DNA of 64,000 bases, taken from contig NZ_OZ061549.1 in assembly GCF_964065165.1 (NCBI RefSeq), forward strand, positions 1 through 64,000, read 5' to 3'. Made by a program: the position numbers and the translations under genes. The number at the start of each line of letters is the position of its first letter. Within the stretch, counting starts at the first letter, position 1. The notes below the pieces were generated by a model. That model was given only the letters and a program-made list of their open reading frames with translations. It was not told the DNA's origin and made no database searches. The DNA comes from Levilactobacillus yonginensis. Its GTDB lineage: Bacteria > Bacillota > Bacilli > Lactobacillales > Lactobacillaceae. Below, in pieces: positions 49,544 to 56,190 of this stretch.

Positions 49544-50155
49544 TTATTCGCCATCATACTTAAATGATCCCATCAGGGAAGTATGTGCAATCTTGTTACC
49601 AGCACTGTCTTGAATAGTAATGTACATTTCAGTCGAGCCAGCGTCGTCAGGAAATGGCGTGTAATTGTCTCTTAAGTTGCCAATTGAATTCCAAGCGGTC
49701 TTCACTACAGTTTTCAGCTCATTGCTTGAGTATCCGAGAGCGTCATCGGATAACGTGACCATTGTTTCACCGCTATCTTTATCAACGTAAGCGTCTGTGA
49801 TAGCGCCTTTTGTTTTTTTCGGAACAGATTTAAGTGCCTTTTTGTAGTCTGCTAGGTTTTCTTTTTCATTTTTAGCCTTGGCTTTATTGACCTGGGCTTT
49901 TTCCTTTTTAGATGATTCTCGCTTTGAACTAGCTTTCGATGATGAAGCCTTTTCAGTTTTAGTTATGTGGTGTGATGTTGCTGCTTTTGTAGCCGTATGG
50001 TGAAAGGCCATCGGAAAGCCCACAAAAAGCATAATTAATGCCGCAATTACAAATGTGCTTGTCTTGGTTTTTTCTTTTCCCTCCTTATTTTCACTATAGG
50101 CACCGTATGCCCATAAGCAGATTACTATAATTAATATCCAACCAATTATTCTCAT
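49544..50155 (-). CDS. prophage membrane protein of unknown function
   Basis: The 203-residue protein has two N-terminal hydrophobic helices (about 3-20 and 33-52). A Ser/Lys-rich coiled stretch (about 68-100) and a C-terminal domain of about 95 residues with no recognised family follow. Its position between integrase and repressor, leftward, is that of genes expressed in the lysogen (exclusion or host-modifying). AGGAGG gives a firm start, and the 45-bp leader repeat lies directly upstream. Confidence 0.7.
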   Translation of the reverse strand: MRIIGWILIIVICLWAYGAYSENKEGKEKTKTSTFVIAALIMLFVGFPMAFHHTATKAATSHHITKTEKASSSKASSKRESSKKEKAQVNKAKAKNEKENLADYKKALKSVPKKTKGAITDAYVDKDSGETMVTLSDDALGYSSNELKTVVKTAWNSIGNLRDNYTPFPDDAGSTEMYITIQDSAGNKIAHTSLMGSFKYDGE

Positions 50156-50161
50156 AAGTGA

Positions 50162-50206
50162 TCCTCCTAAAAATATGTACAGCTTTTAACGTCGTCGGGT
50201 GTGGAC
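50162..50206 (-). repeat. 45-bp leader repeat, copy A
   Basis: Identical over 45 bases to 52732-52776 and nearly identical to 51861-51906. Read on the minus strand, it starts GTCCACACCCGACGACG and ends in the AGGAGGA ribosome site of the downstream gene. Confidence 0.9.
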
Positions 50207-50239
50207 AATAGGATAATTGAATAGACACTTGATAAGGCT

Positions 50240-50458
50240 TTAAAATCTATTTCTGAAAGGGTGAGCCTCAGGAGAATCTTGTGGATTAGCATGTTTCCAA
50301 TGTCCACCAAATTTTTTACCAATAGGCGCATTTTCTTTAAGGCAGGTGAAGCGTTCGCCCTGTTCATTTTCAATAATAAAAATGCGGTTGAACTCATTCC
50401 GAGTCTCTACAATTTTGCAGTTCTCATGTTTAACATTGAAGACATCAACGAAATCCAT
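50240..50458 (-). CDS. small prophage protein, paralogue 1 of a tandem pair
   Basis: This 72-residue protein starts MDFVDVFNVKHENCKI and has the core IIENEQGERFTCLK, then HWKHANPQDSPEAHPF. It is about two thirds identical to the next gene upstream, with invariant Cys (two), His and Trp residues. No family was recognised. GGGAGG lies eight bases before this ATG; the frame extends further upstream but the paralogue starts at the same place. Confidence 0.75.
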   Translation of the reverse strand: MDFVDVFNVKHENCKIVETRNEFNRIFIIENEQGERFTCLKENAPIGKKFGGHWKHANPQDSPEAHPFRNRF

Positions 50459-50569
50459 ATTAAGGCCTCCCATATCAGTTGGACATAAATTATACCCATA
50501 CGAATTGGACGAAAATAATAGACCAGTGATAATAATTGTCGACATTGACTACAACATTTTTTGAAATTA

Positions 50570-50614
50570 TGCTTATTCCTGAAATCTAATCGAAGGGAGT
50601 TACCAGGCAGAAGC
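50570..50614 (-). pseudogene. tRNA 3'-half-like remnant, copy 1
   Basis: A 45-base segment aligns without gaps to 51910-51954 (36 of 45 bases identical). This copy has lost the T-arm pairing, so it is the more decayed of the two. Confidence 0.45.
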
Positions 50615-50640
50615 TACGTCTTAGGCATATAACAATCCAG

Positions 50641-50862
50641 TTACACAAATTTATCATGAAAAGGATGTGCATCAGGAGAGTCACTAGGCTTGGCATGTTT
50701 CCAATGATCGTGAATTTTGGAAGAGCGAGGTGCATCATCTTTCAAACAGGTAAAACGTACTCCCTGTTCATTTTCAATAATAAACACACGTTTGAAGTCG
50801 TTCTGAGTTTGAATGATCTTGCAGTCGTCATGTTTAACATTAAATACATCAGTAAAAACCAT
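50641..50862 (-). CDS. small prophage protein, paralogue 2 of a tandem pair
   Basis: This 73-residue protein starts MVFTDVFNVKHDDCKI and shares FIIENEQG, RFTCLK, HWKHA and AHPF with its neighbour. GGAGG supports the start. The two copies are separated by about 180 bases containing the tRNA-like remnant, so each may have its own promoter. Function is unknown. Confidence 0.75.
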   Translation of the reverse strand: MVFTDVFNVKHDDCKIIQTQNDFKRVFIIENEQGVRFTCLKDDAPRSSKIHDHWKHAKPSDSPDAHPFHDKFV

Positions 50863-50886
50863 TTAATTACCTCCATAATGCAAAAG

Positions 50887-51021
50887 TTAGTGTTTTGACC
50901 GTATGTGAAAAACGTAAAAGGACACAATTATGATAACTAATACAATCAGAGCAATAACTGGTAAGTGGTCGATTAGATCATTTATCAATTGAAAAACATC
51001 TTTCCTTAACGTTAAAGTCAT
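50887..51021 (-). CDS. tiny single-helix membrane protein
   Basis: A 44-residue frame has an amphipathic N-terminus (MTLTLRKDVFQLINDLIDHL) and one hydrophobic helix (VIALIVLVIIIVSFYVF). GAGGAG touches the first ATG, so the true start may be a little downstream. It lies in the leftward lysogeny block. The call rests on composition and position only. Confidence 0.45.
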   Translation of the reverse strand: MTLTLRKDVFQLINDLIDHLPVIALIVLVIIIVSFYVFHIRSKH

Positions 51022-51042
51022 CTCCTCAGATAGTTACCTAAA

Positions 51043-51076
51043 TGGACCTTGTTGGACTCGAACCAACTGAACCCAA
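51043..51076 (-). pseudogene. isolated tRNA 3' end (T arm plus acceptor strand)
   Basis: The minus strand reads GTTGG-TTCGAGT-CCAAC followed by AAGGTCC and A: a perfect T arm and a 3' acceptor strand. No matching 5' strand GGACCTT lies in place. It directly follows the tRNA-Arg-like gene at 51077. Confidence 0.5.
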
Positions 51077-51150
51077 TGAATCCTACGAGAACAGAACTCA
51101 CATCCTACGGTTTAGGAAACTAGTGCTCTATCCTGTTGAGCTGAGGGTTC
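51077..51150 (-). tRNA. tRNA-Arg (CCT)-like, possibly non-functional
   Basis: A 74-base cloverleaf can be drawn: acceptor GAACCCT/AGGATTC (six of seven pairs), D arm GCTC/GAGC, anticodon loop TTCCTAA (CCT), T stem GTGAG/CTCGT. The anticodon stem is weak (three of five pairs) and the T loop TTCTGTT departs from TTCRA, so it may be a decayed phage tRNA. Confidence 0.5.
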
Positions 51151-51222
51151 GGATAATTGTGGTAAAAAGCAAACGTGTGTTTTATAATCGTGATGAATAC
51201 TGACAAAATGAGGTGAGTTACA

Positions 51223-51393
51223 TTGCAAAAATCTATGACAGTAAAAGAAATGATTAGTTTTCTTCAGCAATTTAATTCGGATACTCAAGTTATGGTTAGA
51301 AGCGATAACTATAACGACATGGGGATTAATGATAACATTACTGAGGATAGTTTTGAGATTCCAGGGGATGGGTCAATTGTTATTAGATGTTGA
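51223..51393 (+). CDS. small prophage protein on the opposite strand
   Basis: A 56-residue frame begins at a TTG seven bases after GAGGTG (an ATG is available four codons later). It reads MTVKEMISFLQQFNSDTQVMV after that ATG. This resembles the small phage proteins that open with T.KE.I..LQ.F.PDT.V. A TATAAT is at 51183-51188. It is rightward inside a leftward block, so it is an independent insertion of a gene with its own promoter. Confidence 0.6.
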   Translation: MQKSMTVKEMISFLQQFNSDTQVMVRSDNYNDMGINDNITEDSFEIPGDGSIVIRC

Positions 51394-51396
51394 AGG

Positions 51397-51498
51397 CTAT
51401 TCGTCTACTTCAAATTCAGCAAATTTATTCTTTTTTCTAATATTTGCTAATCGCTGAAATGAAGGAAGTTTGCGTCCATCAGAAATGAATCCTTTCAC
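51397..51498 (-). pseudogene. possible remnant of a longer phage protein
   Basis: A 33-residue frame from a GTG reads MKGFISDGRKLPSFQRLANI and ends ...FEVDE. It has no ribosome site and a stop just upstream, so it may be the C-terminus of a truncated gene. This is uncertain. Confidence 0.25.
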
Positions 51499-51532
51499 AA
51501 AATGTAGTTACGTGATTACTGTATATGCCCAG

Positions 51533-51856
51533 CTATTTTTTTAGCCACTTGGTATTGTAATGGCCTTTAACGACCCAAACATAACCGCTAGTGTTCTTTA
51601 GCTTAGAAGACTTCAATGTCCAACTTAAATTGGCTGAATTATAAACCTTAATTTTGGTTCCAATCTTTAAGCGCTTTTTTGCATGTGTTTTCCAACTTTG
51701 GGGATTAATTTGATAAGCAGTGACGGATTTTTTTACGTGCATCGTCCGGGTTTTATACCAATAGGAAGAATTGCACCCTGGTAAACTGGCTAATGCAGTA
51801 GTGGCTACACTACTTGAAAGCAATGCAATAGTTAATGTTAAACAGATTTTTTTCAT
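51533..51856 (-). CDS. small secreted prophage protein
   Basis: The 107-residue protein has a clear signal peptide (MKKICLTLTIALLSSSVATTALA, cleavage near residue 23). The mature basic domain of about 84 residues is rich in Lys, Trp and Tyr and of SH3-like character (LKIGTKIKVYNS, YVWVVKGHY). It would be exported by the lysogen, a possible lysogenic-conversion or exclusion factor; that is inference. The frame is open for 29 codons upstream, but CAGGAGG and the signal peptide fix the start. The leader repeat lies directly upstream. Confidence 0.7.
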   Translation of the reverse strand: MKKICLTLTIALLSSSVATTALASLPGCNSSYWYKTRTMHVKKSVTAYQINPQSWKTHAKKRLKIGTKIKVYNSANLSWTLKSSKLKNTSGYVWVVKGHYNTKWLKK

Positions 51857-51860
51857 GCTT

Positions 51861-51906
51861 TCCTCCTGAAATATGTAGTCAGCTTTTAACGTCATCGGGT
51901 GTGGAC
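51861..51906 (-). repeat. 45-bp leader repeat, copy B
   Basis: It differs from copies A and C by a few substitutions and small indels (for example GATGACG for GACGACG). It again ends in the GGAGG site of the following gene. Confidence 0.85.
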
Positions 51907-51909
51907 AAA

Positions 51910-51954
51910 TGCTTCTCCCCGGAATCGAACCGAGGGGAGTCACCAGACAGAAGC
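51910..51954 (-). pseudogene. tRNA 3'-half-like remnant, copy 2 (Arg TCT-like)
   Basis: The minus strand reads a perfect-looking T arm CTCGG-TTCGATT-CCGGG, then GAGAAGC and A. The upstream CTTCTGT could be an anticodon loop with TCT. The 5' half of a tRNA is absent, though GCTTCT could pair with AGAAGC to make an acceptor-like stem. It directly precedes leader copy B. Confidence 0.5.
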
Positions 51955-51985
51955 TAGGAGCTTATTACTTAATTAAAAATAAGGA

Positions 51986-52723
51986 CTAATTATCGTCATG
52001 ACCAACGACTGTTGCTTTTTTTGCAAATATTACCGGGACGGTATTAGAGCCACCAGACTGTGTATCATAGTCAGTCATTTTATCTAGAACACCATTGATG
52101 GAAACATAGTCGTCCTCAATCGCCTTAGTTTTTCCACGAACTGCTACTTCAAATAGTTGATCTGTGTCGTCATCGATGTAAACAAGTAATGTCGTAACGT
52201 CCTTGCTTTCACTAGCTTGTAGGACCTCTCCTTTACTAATAGAGTAGGGCTTTCCGTAATAATCATTAGATTTGATTAATTCTCCGTATCTAATTTGGTT
52301 GGCGTTAGTTTCCCCTTTTTCGGCTAATTGATCTTCGCTGTTACTATCGAGAACTTGTACGGATTTGCGTACGGAAGTTGATGTACTACTGCTGGAACTG
52401 GAAGAGCTATTCTTTTTTGCAGTGGATGTTGCAGAAGATTCATCAGAGGAAGATGATGAATCCGAATCATCAGAACTGCCAAGGGCACCAATAACTCCAA
52501 TGGCTAAAATAACAATTACAATCCAAACCCACCAACGCTTATACCATTTTTTCTTTGGTTTCTTGGGCGAACCTTCAATCTTATCTTCGGCGTTTTCGAC
52601 GTCTTTTGCTTGATCGCTACTCGCTGAAGATGCCTGCTTAGCACCACAGAAAGGGCAAAAATCAACTTTTGACGGTATTTCCTTTCCGCAATTAGTGCAA
52701 TGCGTTTTCGTATCATTATCCAT
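51986..52723 (-). CDS. zinc-ribbon membrane protein of the lysogeny block
   Basis: This 245-residue protein has an N-terminal zinc ribbon (CTNCGKEI...CPFCG, about residues 9-26), a basic stretch, one transmembrane helix (about 63-83), and a long Ser/Asp-rich low-complexity linker. The C-terminal beta-rich domain (about 120-245) resembles an OB-type fold (GELIKSNDYYGKPYSISKGEV). The domain order suggests the ribbon is cytoplasmic and the last domain outside. AGGAGG supports the ATG, and leader copy C precedes it. Confidence 0.75.
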   Translation of the reverse strand: MDNDTKTHCTNCGKEIPSKVDFCPFCGAKQASSASSDQAKDVENAEDKIEGSPKKPKKKWYKRWWVWIVIVILAIGVIGALGSSDDSDSSSSSDESSATSTAKKNSSSSSSSSTSTSVRKSVQVLDSNSEDQLAEKGETNANQIRYGELIKSNDYYGKPYSISKGEVLQASESKDVTTLLVYIDDDTDQLFEVAVRGKTKAIEDDYVSINGVLDKMTDYDTQSGGSNTVPVIFAKKATVVGHDDN

Positions 52724-52731
52724 AAGATAAT

Positions 52732-52776
52732 TCCTCCTAAAAATATGTACAGCTTTTAACGTCGTCGGGTGTGGAC
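52732..52776 (-). repeat. 45-bp leader repeat, copy C
   Basis: Identical to copy A over 45 bases. It lies between the ImmA/repressor genes and the zinc-ribbon gene. Confidence 0.9.
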
Positions 52777-52823
52777 GGAAATATTAGTCTCTAACGCATT
52801 AAAATCTAATCAATGCGTTTCTT

Positions 52824-53234
52824 CTAGTTATTGATGCACTTTTTAAATCGTGAAATTACAGCATTTAGTAGACAGCTGGGGATGCCAAATTGTTCCATAA
52901 AGGGAGATACATTATTGAACGTGTATCCAGTAGCATCAACATAAATTGGAATCAAAATGTCTAATCCGGTCATATTGGCCGCGCGTTCATACTTTGACTT
53001 GTTGGAGAAACTAGAATAGTAGAGTGTTCCTTCATCGCCATTAACGACGTGTCCTAGTTCATGAGCCATTTGGAAGGGGATTTCTTTCTTCTCATGCCAA
53101 TTCGTATTAACAACAATCGTTTTAGTATCAGGTCGGGATGCAGAAGGAGTATGACAATCAAAATGGTTGGTTAAAATTACGGTTATTTTATGATCGTACG
53201 CGTATTTCATAAGATTAACGATAATTATGTCCAT
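52824..53234 (-). CDS. ImmA/IrrE-type metallopeptidase
   Basis: The 136-residue protein has the zinc motif HELGH (58-62) in QMAHELGHVVNGDEG, typical of ImmA/IrrE (COG2856) peptidases. These cleave or inactivate a phage or ICE repressor encoded beside them, allowing induction after DNA damage. It starts four bases after the repressor stop, so the two are translated together. The target is presumably the upstream CI-like protein. Confidence 0.88.
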   Translation of the reverse strand: MDIIIVNLMKYAYDHKITVILTNHFDCHTPSASRPDTKTIVVNTNWHEKKEIPFQMAHELGHVVNGDEGTLYYSSFSNKSKYERAANMTGLDILIPIYVDATGYTFNNVSPFMEQFGIPSCLLNAVISRFKKCINN

Positions 53235-53238
53235 ACAG

Positions 53239-53622
53239 CTAGTCCTTCTTTCCGCCCCTGAGCAAACGCTCCATATACTCTAAGTCTTCATCAGGTATTA
53301 TTCGACCTTCAAATGTCATAATTTTCTTTTTATCGTTGATTTGTTCCTTAAGGTCAACGTATTCGGGCTTGTCTGAATCGCTTGTATCACTTAGTTTAAT
53401 ACCTGCGAGCTCAAATAATTCTTCTGGACTAACATGCAATCCGCTCGCAAGTTTCCGCAGAGTAGCTGGCTTAGGATTTGAGTCAGCTTTATGGTTGATT
53501 AGTTTGGATAAGTAGGCAGCAGACACGCCGATTTGAAGCGCACCTTTACGTATTGACCACTTGTTCTTGTCTAAAATATTTTTAATGTAGTCTCCAAGCT
53601 TAGAATCGTTTATTTCAGGCAT
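53239..53622 (-). CDS. phage CI-type repressor (HTH_XRE)
   Basis: This protein of about 127 residues has an N-terminal XRE helix-turn-helix (YIKNILDKNKWSIRKGALQI, then VSAAYLSKLINHK) and a C-terminal acidic stretch. It has no S24 autoproteolysis domain, consistent with an ImmA partner doing the inactivation. The frame begins at GTG 53634, but the AAAGGGG site favours the ATG at 53622. It is read divergently from the Cro-like gene across an operator region. Confidence 0.87.
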   Translation of the reverse strand: MPEINDSKLGDYIKNILDKNKWSIRKGALQIGVSAAYLSKLINHKADSNPKPATLRKLASGLHVSPEELFELAGIKLSDTSDSDKPEYVDLKEQINDKKKIMTFEGRIIPDEDLEYMERLLRGGKKD

Positions 53623-53669
53623 CTGTCGGCTCACCCCTTTACTTTTAATGAACTAATAATAATATATTT

Positions 53670-53732
53670 GTTTAGAAAAATGTATAAAAAATAGCAATAA
53701 GTGTTGCATGTTTCTAAACGAAGGGGTAATAT
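53670..53732. promoter_or_regulatory. CI/Cro switch region with paired operators
   Basis: GTTTAGAAAAATG (53670-53682) and CATGTTTCTAAAC (53707-53719) form an inverted pair differing at one base. The second lies in the spacer of the rightward promoter TTGCAT (53704-53709), 17 bases, TAATAT (53727-53732). Occupancy would therefore block early transcription. Confidence 0.75.
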
Positions 53733-53760
53733 AGATATTGTTAAGAGCGAGGTGAAAACG

Positions 53761-54051
53761 ATGATTACTAAATCAAGACTGAAAGTGAGAAGTTCAAGAG
53801 CGCTGAAACATCAAATTGCAATGGCTGGGCTAACAACAAAGGAATTGGCGGAGTCCGTTGATATAACGGCATCTTATGCATCTACCATTATTAATGGCAA
53901 GGCTAATCCGGCGCCCACCACGGCATTAAAGATTGCTGTTAAGTTGTCAGAACGGTTAAATAAAAATATGGGTGTTAATGATATTTTTTTTGATGTAACC
54001 GTTAAGAAAAATACAACACTTAATTCCATTGAGACTGAGGAGGTGAGCTGA
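53761..54051 (+). CDS. Cro-like HTH regulator
   Basis: This 96-residue protein has an XRE helix-turn-helix (GLTTKELAESVDITASYAST, then IINGKANPAP) near residues 23-55 and a short basic C-terminus. As the first rightward gene opposite the repressor, it probably plays the Cro role. GAGGTG precedes the ATG. Its stop overlaps the next start. Confidence 0.82.
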   Translation: MITKSRLKVRSSRALKHQIAMAGLTTKELAESVDITASYASTIINGKANPAPTTALKIAVKLSERLNKNMGVNDIFFDVTVKKNTTLNSIETEEVS

Positions 54052-54236
54052 TGAAGCTACTACGTCATCACATTACGTTGTACTTCAATGAAAAAAACGA
54101 GGCAGTTTTTGAATCTTGGATTCAATTGAGCCTGTTCGGCAGAAACTTTTACTTTTCTGACGACAAGATTCTACTGAATCCAGAATCTGCAAACGACCTC
54201 GTCGTGTTAGAAAGATTAGTTAGAAATGCTAATTAA
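54051..54236 (+). CDS. small early prophage protein
   Basis: The 61-residue protein (MKLLRHHITLYFNEKNEAVF...) overlaps the Cro-like stop by one base and has GGAGGTG upstream, so it is co-translated. No domain was recognised. Its last bases overlap the end of the convergent gene at 54229. Confidence 0.7.
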   Translation: MKLLRHHITLYFNEKNEAVFESWIQLSLFGRNFYFSDDKILLNPESANDLVVLERLVRNAN

Positions 54237-54402
54237 CCTTTTTCCACTTGTTGTGAGTTCCCTGACTAGTTGGCGGTAATGTTGAAGTATTGTTCTTCAT
54301 CGTTGCGTGATGAGGATTAGATACTTTACCGCCTCGTGGTCCCACTTCAATGTATCGACCGGATTTGACATTATCAATACCCGGTTCAAATAGCTTGGCC
54401 AT
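54229..54402 (-). CDS. YjzC-like small protein
   Basis: This 57-residue protein starts MAKLFEPGIDNVKSGRYIEVG and continues GPRGGKVSNP. It resembles YjzC family proteins, with an F.PG....G.Y.E.G..G..V..P pattern. Function is unknown. AAAGGAGGTG is an excellent site for the ATG at 54402. It is leftward and convergent with the previous early gene, overlapping it by eight bases. Confidence 0.72.
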   Translation of the reverse strand: MAKLFEPGIDNVKSGRYIEVGPRGGKVSNPHHATMKNNTSTLPPTSQGTHNKWKKVN

Positions 54403-54502
54403 AATTTTCACCTCCTTTGTGACAATTATGTCACTTAAAGGGTGGATAGAATTATTTTTTAAGAAAATCTCAGCTGAACAGACAGCATAAGGAGATGAGC
54501 TG

Positions 54503-54673
54503 ATGAATGATGAAATTCTTAGTGAATTGAAACGAACTAATAGATTATTAACATTGTTAGTACTTTGTCAGGGAGAATCGAACTTACAAGACGAGCTACT
54601 TAAAGGGGCTGTTGATGCAATCAAAAATAGTCCCACTGCACAGATTCTGTCAGCAAAAAAGGAGATGGACTAA
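54503..54673 (+). CDS. small early prophage protein
   Basis: A 56-residue frame, MNDEILSELKRTNRLLTLLVLC and onward, has AAGGAG eight bases upstream. The helical opening resembles small proteins common in lactobacillus prophages. Its 3' end overlaps the terminator of the convergent gene at 54696. Confidence 0.65.
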   Translation: MNDEILSELKRTNRLLTLLVLCQGESNLQDELLKGAVDAIKNSPTAQILSAKKEMD

Positions 54674-54688
54674 TTGCCCGTCTCCTAA
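54653..54688 (-). terminator. intrinsic terminator on the minus strand
   Basis: On the minus strand, AGGAGACGGG...CCATCTCCTTTTTT follows the gene at 54696-54911. Confidence 0.65.
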
Positions 54689-54695
54689 GTGCAAA

Positions 54696-54911
54696 CTAGA
54701 TCAAGCCCATTTTTCGAAGGTGTTTTTTCTGATCTTCTGTGGTTGGCCTTTGTTTGCGATGTTCGATATTTGCTTTTGCATTTTCAGATTTGTTGTTCTT
54801 GATAGCCAATGCTAAAGCCTTATTGTAAAGGGCTAACTTTTCATCAAGGGTTTTAGCTTCAACATCAGATGCAACAACTGAGTTTGCAAAGGAGTTAGGA
54901 TCAACAAGCAT
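54696..54911 (-). CDS. small prophage protein, coiled and charged
   Basis: The 71-residue protein starts MLVDPNSFANSVV and is mainly helical with many Lys and Asn. It ends in a basic segment (KKHLRKMGLI). GGAGGTG supports the ATG at 54911; a GTG three codons upstream overlaps that site. It has its own leftward unit inside the early region. No family was recognised. Confidence 0.65.
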   Translation of the reverse strand: MLVDPNSFANSVVASDVEAKTLDEKLALYNKALALAIKNNKSENAKANIEHRKQRPTTEDQKKHLRKMGLI

Positions 54912-54996
54912 GTTTGTCACCTCCTTCCAGCACTAATTGTACCAAAGAAGGTGATGGGTATTCATTTTTCAATGAACATTCTGAGGAGGTGAGCTG

Positions 54997-55107
54997 ATGA
55001 AGGAGTATTGGGAATCATCGTTGTGGTGGTGCTGCTTGCCGGTTCCTCCAATAACTAAATTGTATCAGCGGTCCTCGTCAAAGGAATTTGAATGGGTTGC
55101 CAAGTAA
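54997..55107 (+). CDS. very small early prophage protein
   Basis: A 36-residue frame (MKEYWESSLWWCCLPVPP...) is preceded by a perfect GAGGAGGTG six bases upstream. The strong site is the main evidence. Confidence 0.5.
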   Translation: MKEYWESSLWWCCLPVPPITKLYQRSSSKEFEWVAK

Positions 55108-55120
55108 AGGAAGTGATTGA

Positions 55121-55618
55121 ATGAAAAATAAATTTGCAGAGCAGCTAAGTCTGGATCTCGTTGGTTTTATGCGGAAAGATGTCGCTGAAGGAGCACATAT
55201 TTCTAAGTCACAGCTTACCCGGATGTCCAATGGTGAACGGTCCGGTGACAAGAGTATGAGAGTTGCAATTGCGCACAGGCTGCACAGCATTCTCTTAGCC
55301 CTGTCGGGTGCCAGAACGGATTATGGGCTGCTGTCTTTCTTGAAAGACACGACGAAGCACAACGATGTTATCTCAGCGATGTTTCGGCAGCGCAAGGAGG
55401 AGAACGATCGGCGAGCAATTGAAGAGGAATTCGATGAGGCAATGAGTACTGAAAAGAAGTTTAGATCTCCACAGCAAGTGCTACTCATCGACAAATACTT
55501 TGATGAATATGCCGAAGAAATCATGTCGGAAAATACCGATATTGTGATGAAGGCAGATTATGCAGGCATCAATTTACAGAATGTCTTCAATAAAGCTAAC
55601 ACAAGGGTAGGAGGCTAG
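55121..55618 (+). CDS. prophage HTH-like early protein
   Basis: The 165-residue protein has a weak helix-turn-helix near residues 18-40 (VAEGAHISKSQLTRMSNGER), then a long acidic helical region. It is probably DNA-associated and regulatory, but no family name can be given. GGAAGTG is a modest site. It is followed four bases later by the next gene. Confidence 0.65.
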   Translation: MKNKFAEQLSLDLVGFMRKDVAEGAHISKSQLTRMSNGERSGDKSMRVAIAHRLHSILLALSGARTDYGLLSFLKDTTKHNDVISAMFRQRKEENDRRAIEEEFDEAMSTEKKFRSPQQVLLIDKYFDEYAEEIMSENTDIVMKADYAGINLQNVFNKANTRVGG

Positions 55619-55622
55619 AGCC

Positions 55623-55904
55623 ATGGCGACGTTCGATCCACAAGCGGTGGCCGAGAGGGTCATCGAAGACCAAGTGAACCAAATGCTTGGCGAAAATGAC
55701 AAGCTTCAAATCTCCGTCAACCTTAGTCAGCTGGCGGACATGACCGGGGTCTCCACTAGCAATCTTGAGCAAAACTTCGTTCCGCTGGGATACGTGGCAA
55801 AGCTCGAACGTCGTGCAGGAGCCCCTGGCAAGCGTGGCAAACGCGTTTGGTTGTTCCCGGAAGTTCGGGACGCCTGGCGCAGGTACTTAGATGAGAGGAG
55901 TTAA
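55623..55904 (+). CDS. prophage DNA-binding protein, DUF771/excisionase-like
   Basis: This 93-residue protein has VNLSQLADMTGVSTSNLEQNF as a winged-helix-like start, then VAKLERRAGAPGKRGKRVWLFPEVRDAWRRYL. That C-terminal pattern of reading a basic wing then LFP....AW is like DUF771 or excisionase proteins. It is likely a small DNA-binding protein. TAGGAGG precedes the ATG. Confidence 0.6.
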   Translation: MATFDPQAVAERVIEDQVNQMLGENDKLQISVNLSQLADMTGVSTSNLEQNFVPLGYVAKLERRAGAPGKRGKRVWLFPEVRDAWRRYLDERS

Positions 55905-55909
55905 TAATT

Positions 55910-56077
55910 ATGGATTTGTTCTACTACTACGTTGGTGAGGTTGTCTCATGGTTCGGCCTGATTGCACTGTGCGTCAGCTTCGGCTACTGGCTATCTGAAT
56001 CGGTTCACGCAATGGGCGGCTGGAAGGCCTGGGCAATTGATTTCTTTGGACTTGAGTTAAAGGAGGAACAGAAATGA
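55910..56077 (+). CDS. small prophage membrane protein
   Basis: A 55-residue frame (MDLFYYYVGEVVSWFGLIAL...) has one hydrophobic helix and AGGAG nine bases upstream. Its stop overlaps the next ATG (ATGA). Confidence 0.6.
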   Translation: MDLFYYYVGEVVSWFGLIALCVSFGYWLSESVHAMGGWKAWAIDFFGLELKEEQK

Positions 56078-56190
56078 TTCTATGGCACAAAAAAAGAGCC
56101 CTGACCTGGCCGTCAGAACTCGAAGATAAATTGCATGTATCACATTTCTTTGACTTCAATTCTACTCTGAAAGGGTGGTGGATTCAATGA
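56074..56190 (+). CDS. very small prophage protein
   Basis: A 38-residue frame starts in the ATGA overlap, with AAGGAGG seven bases before the ATG. It ends in an overlap with the following gene. It is coupled by position; no function is known. Confidence 0.55.
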   Translation: MILWHKKRALTWPSELEDKLHVSHFFDFNSTLKGWWIQ

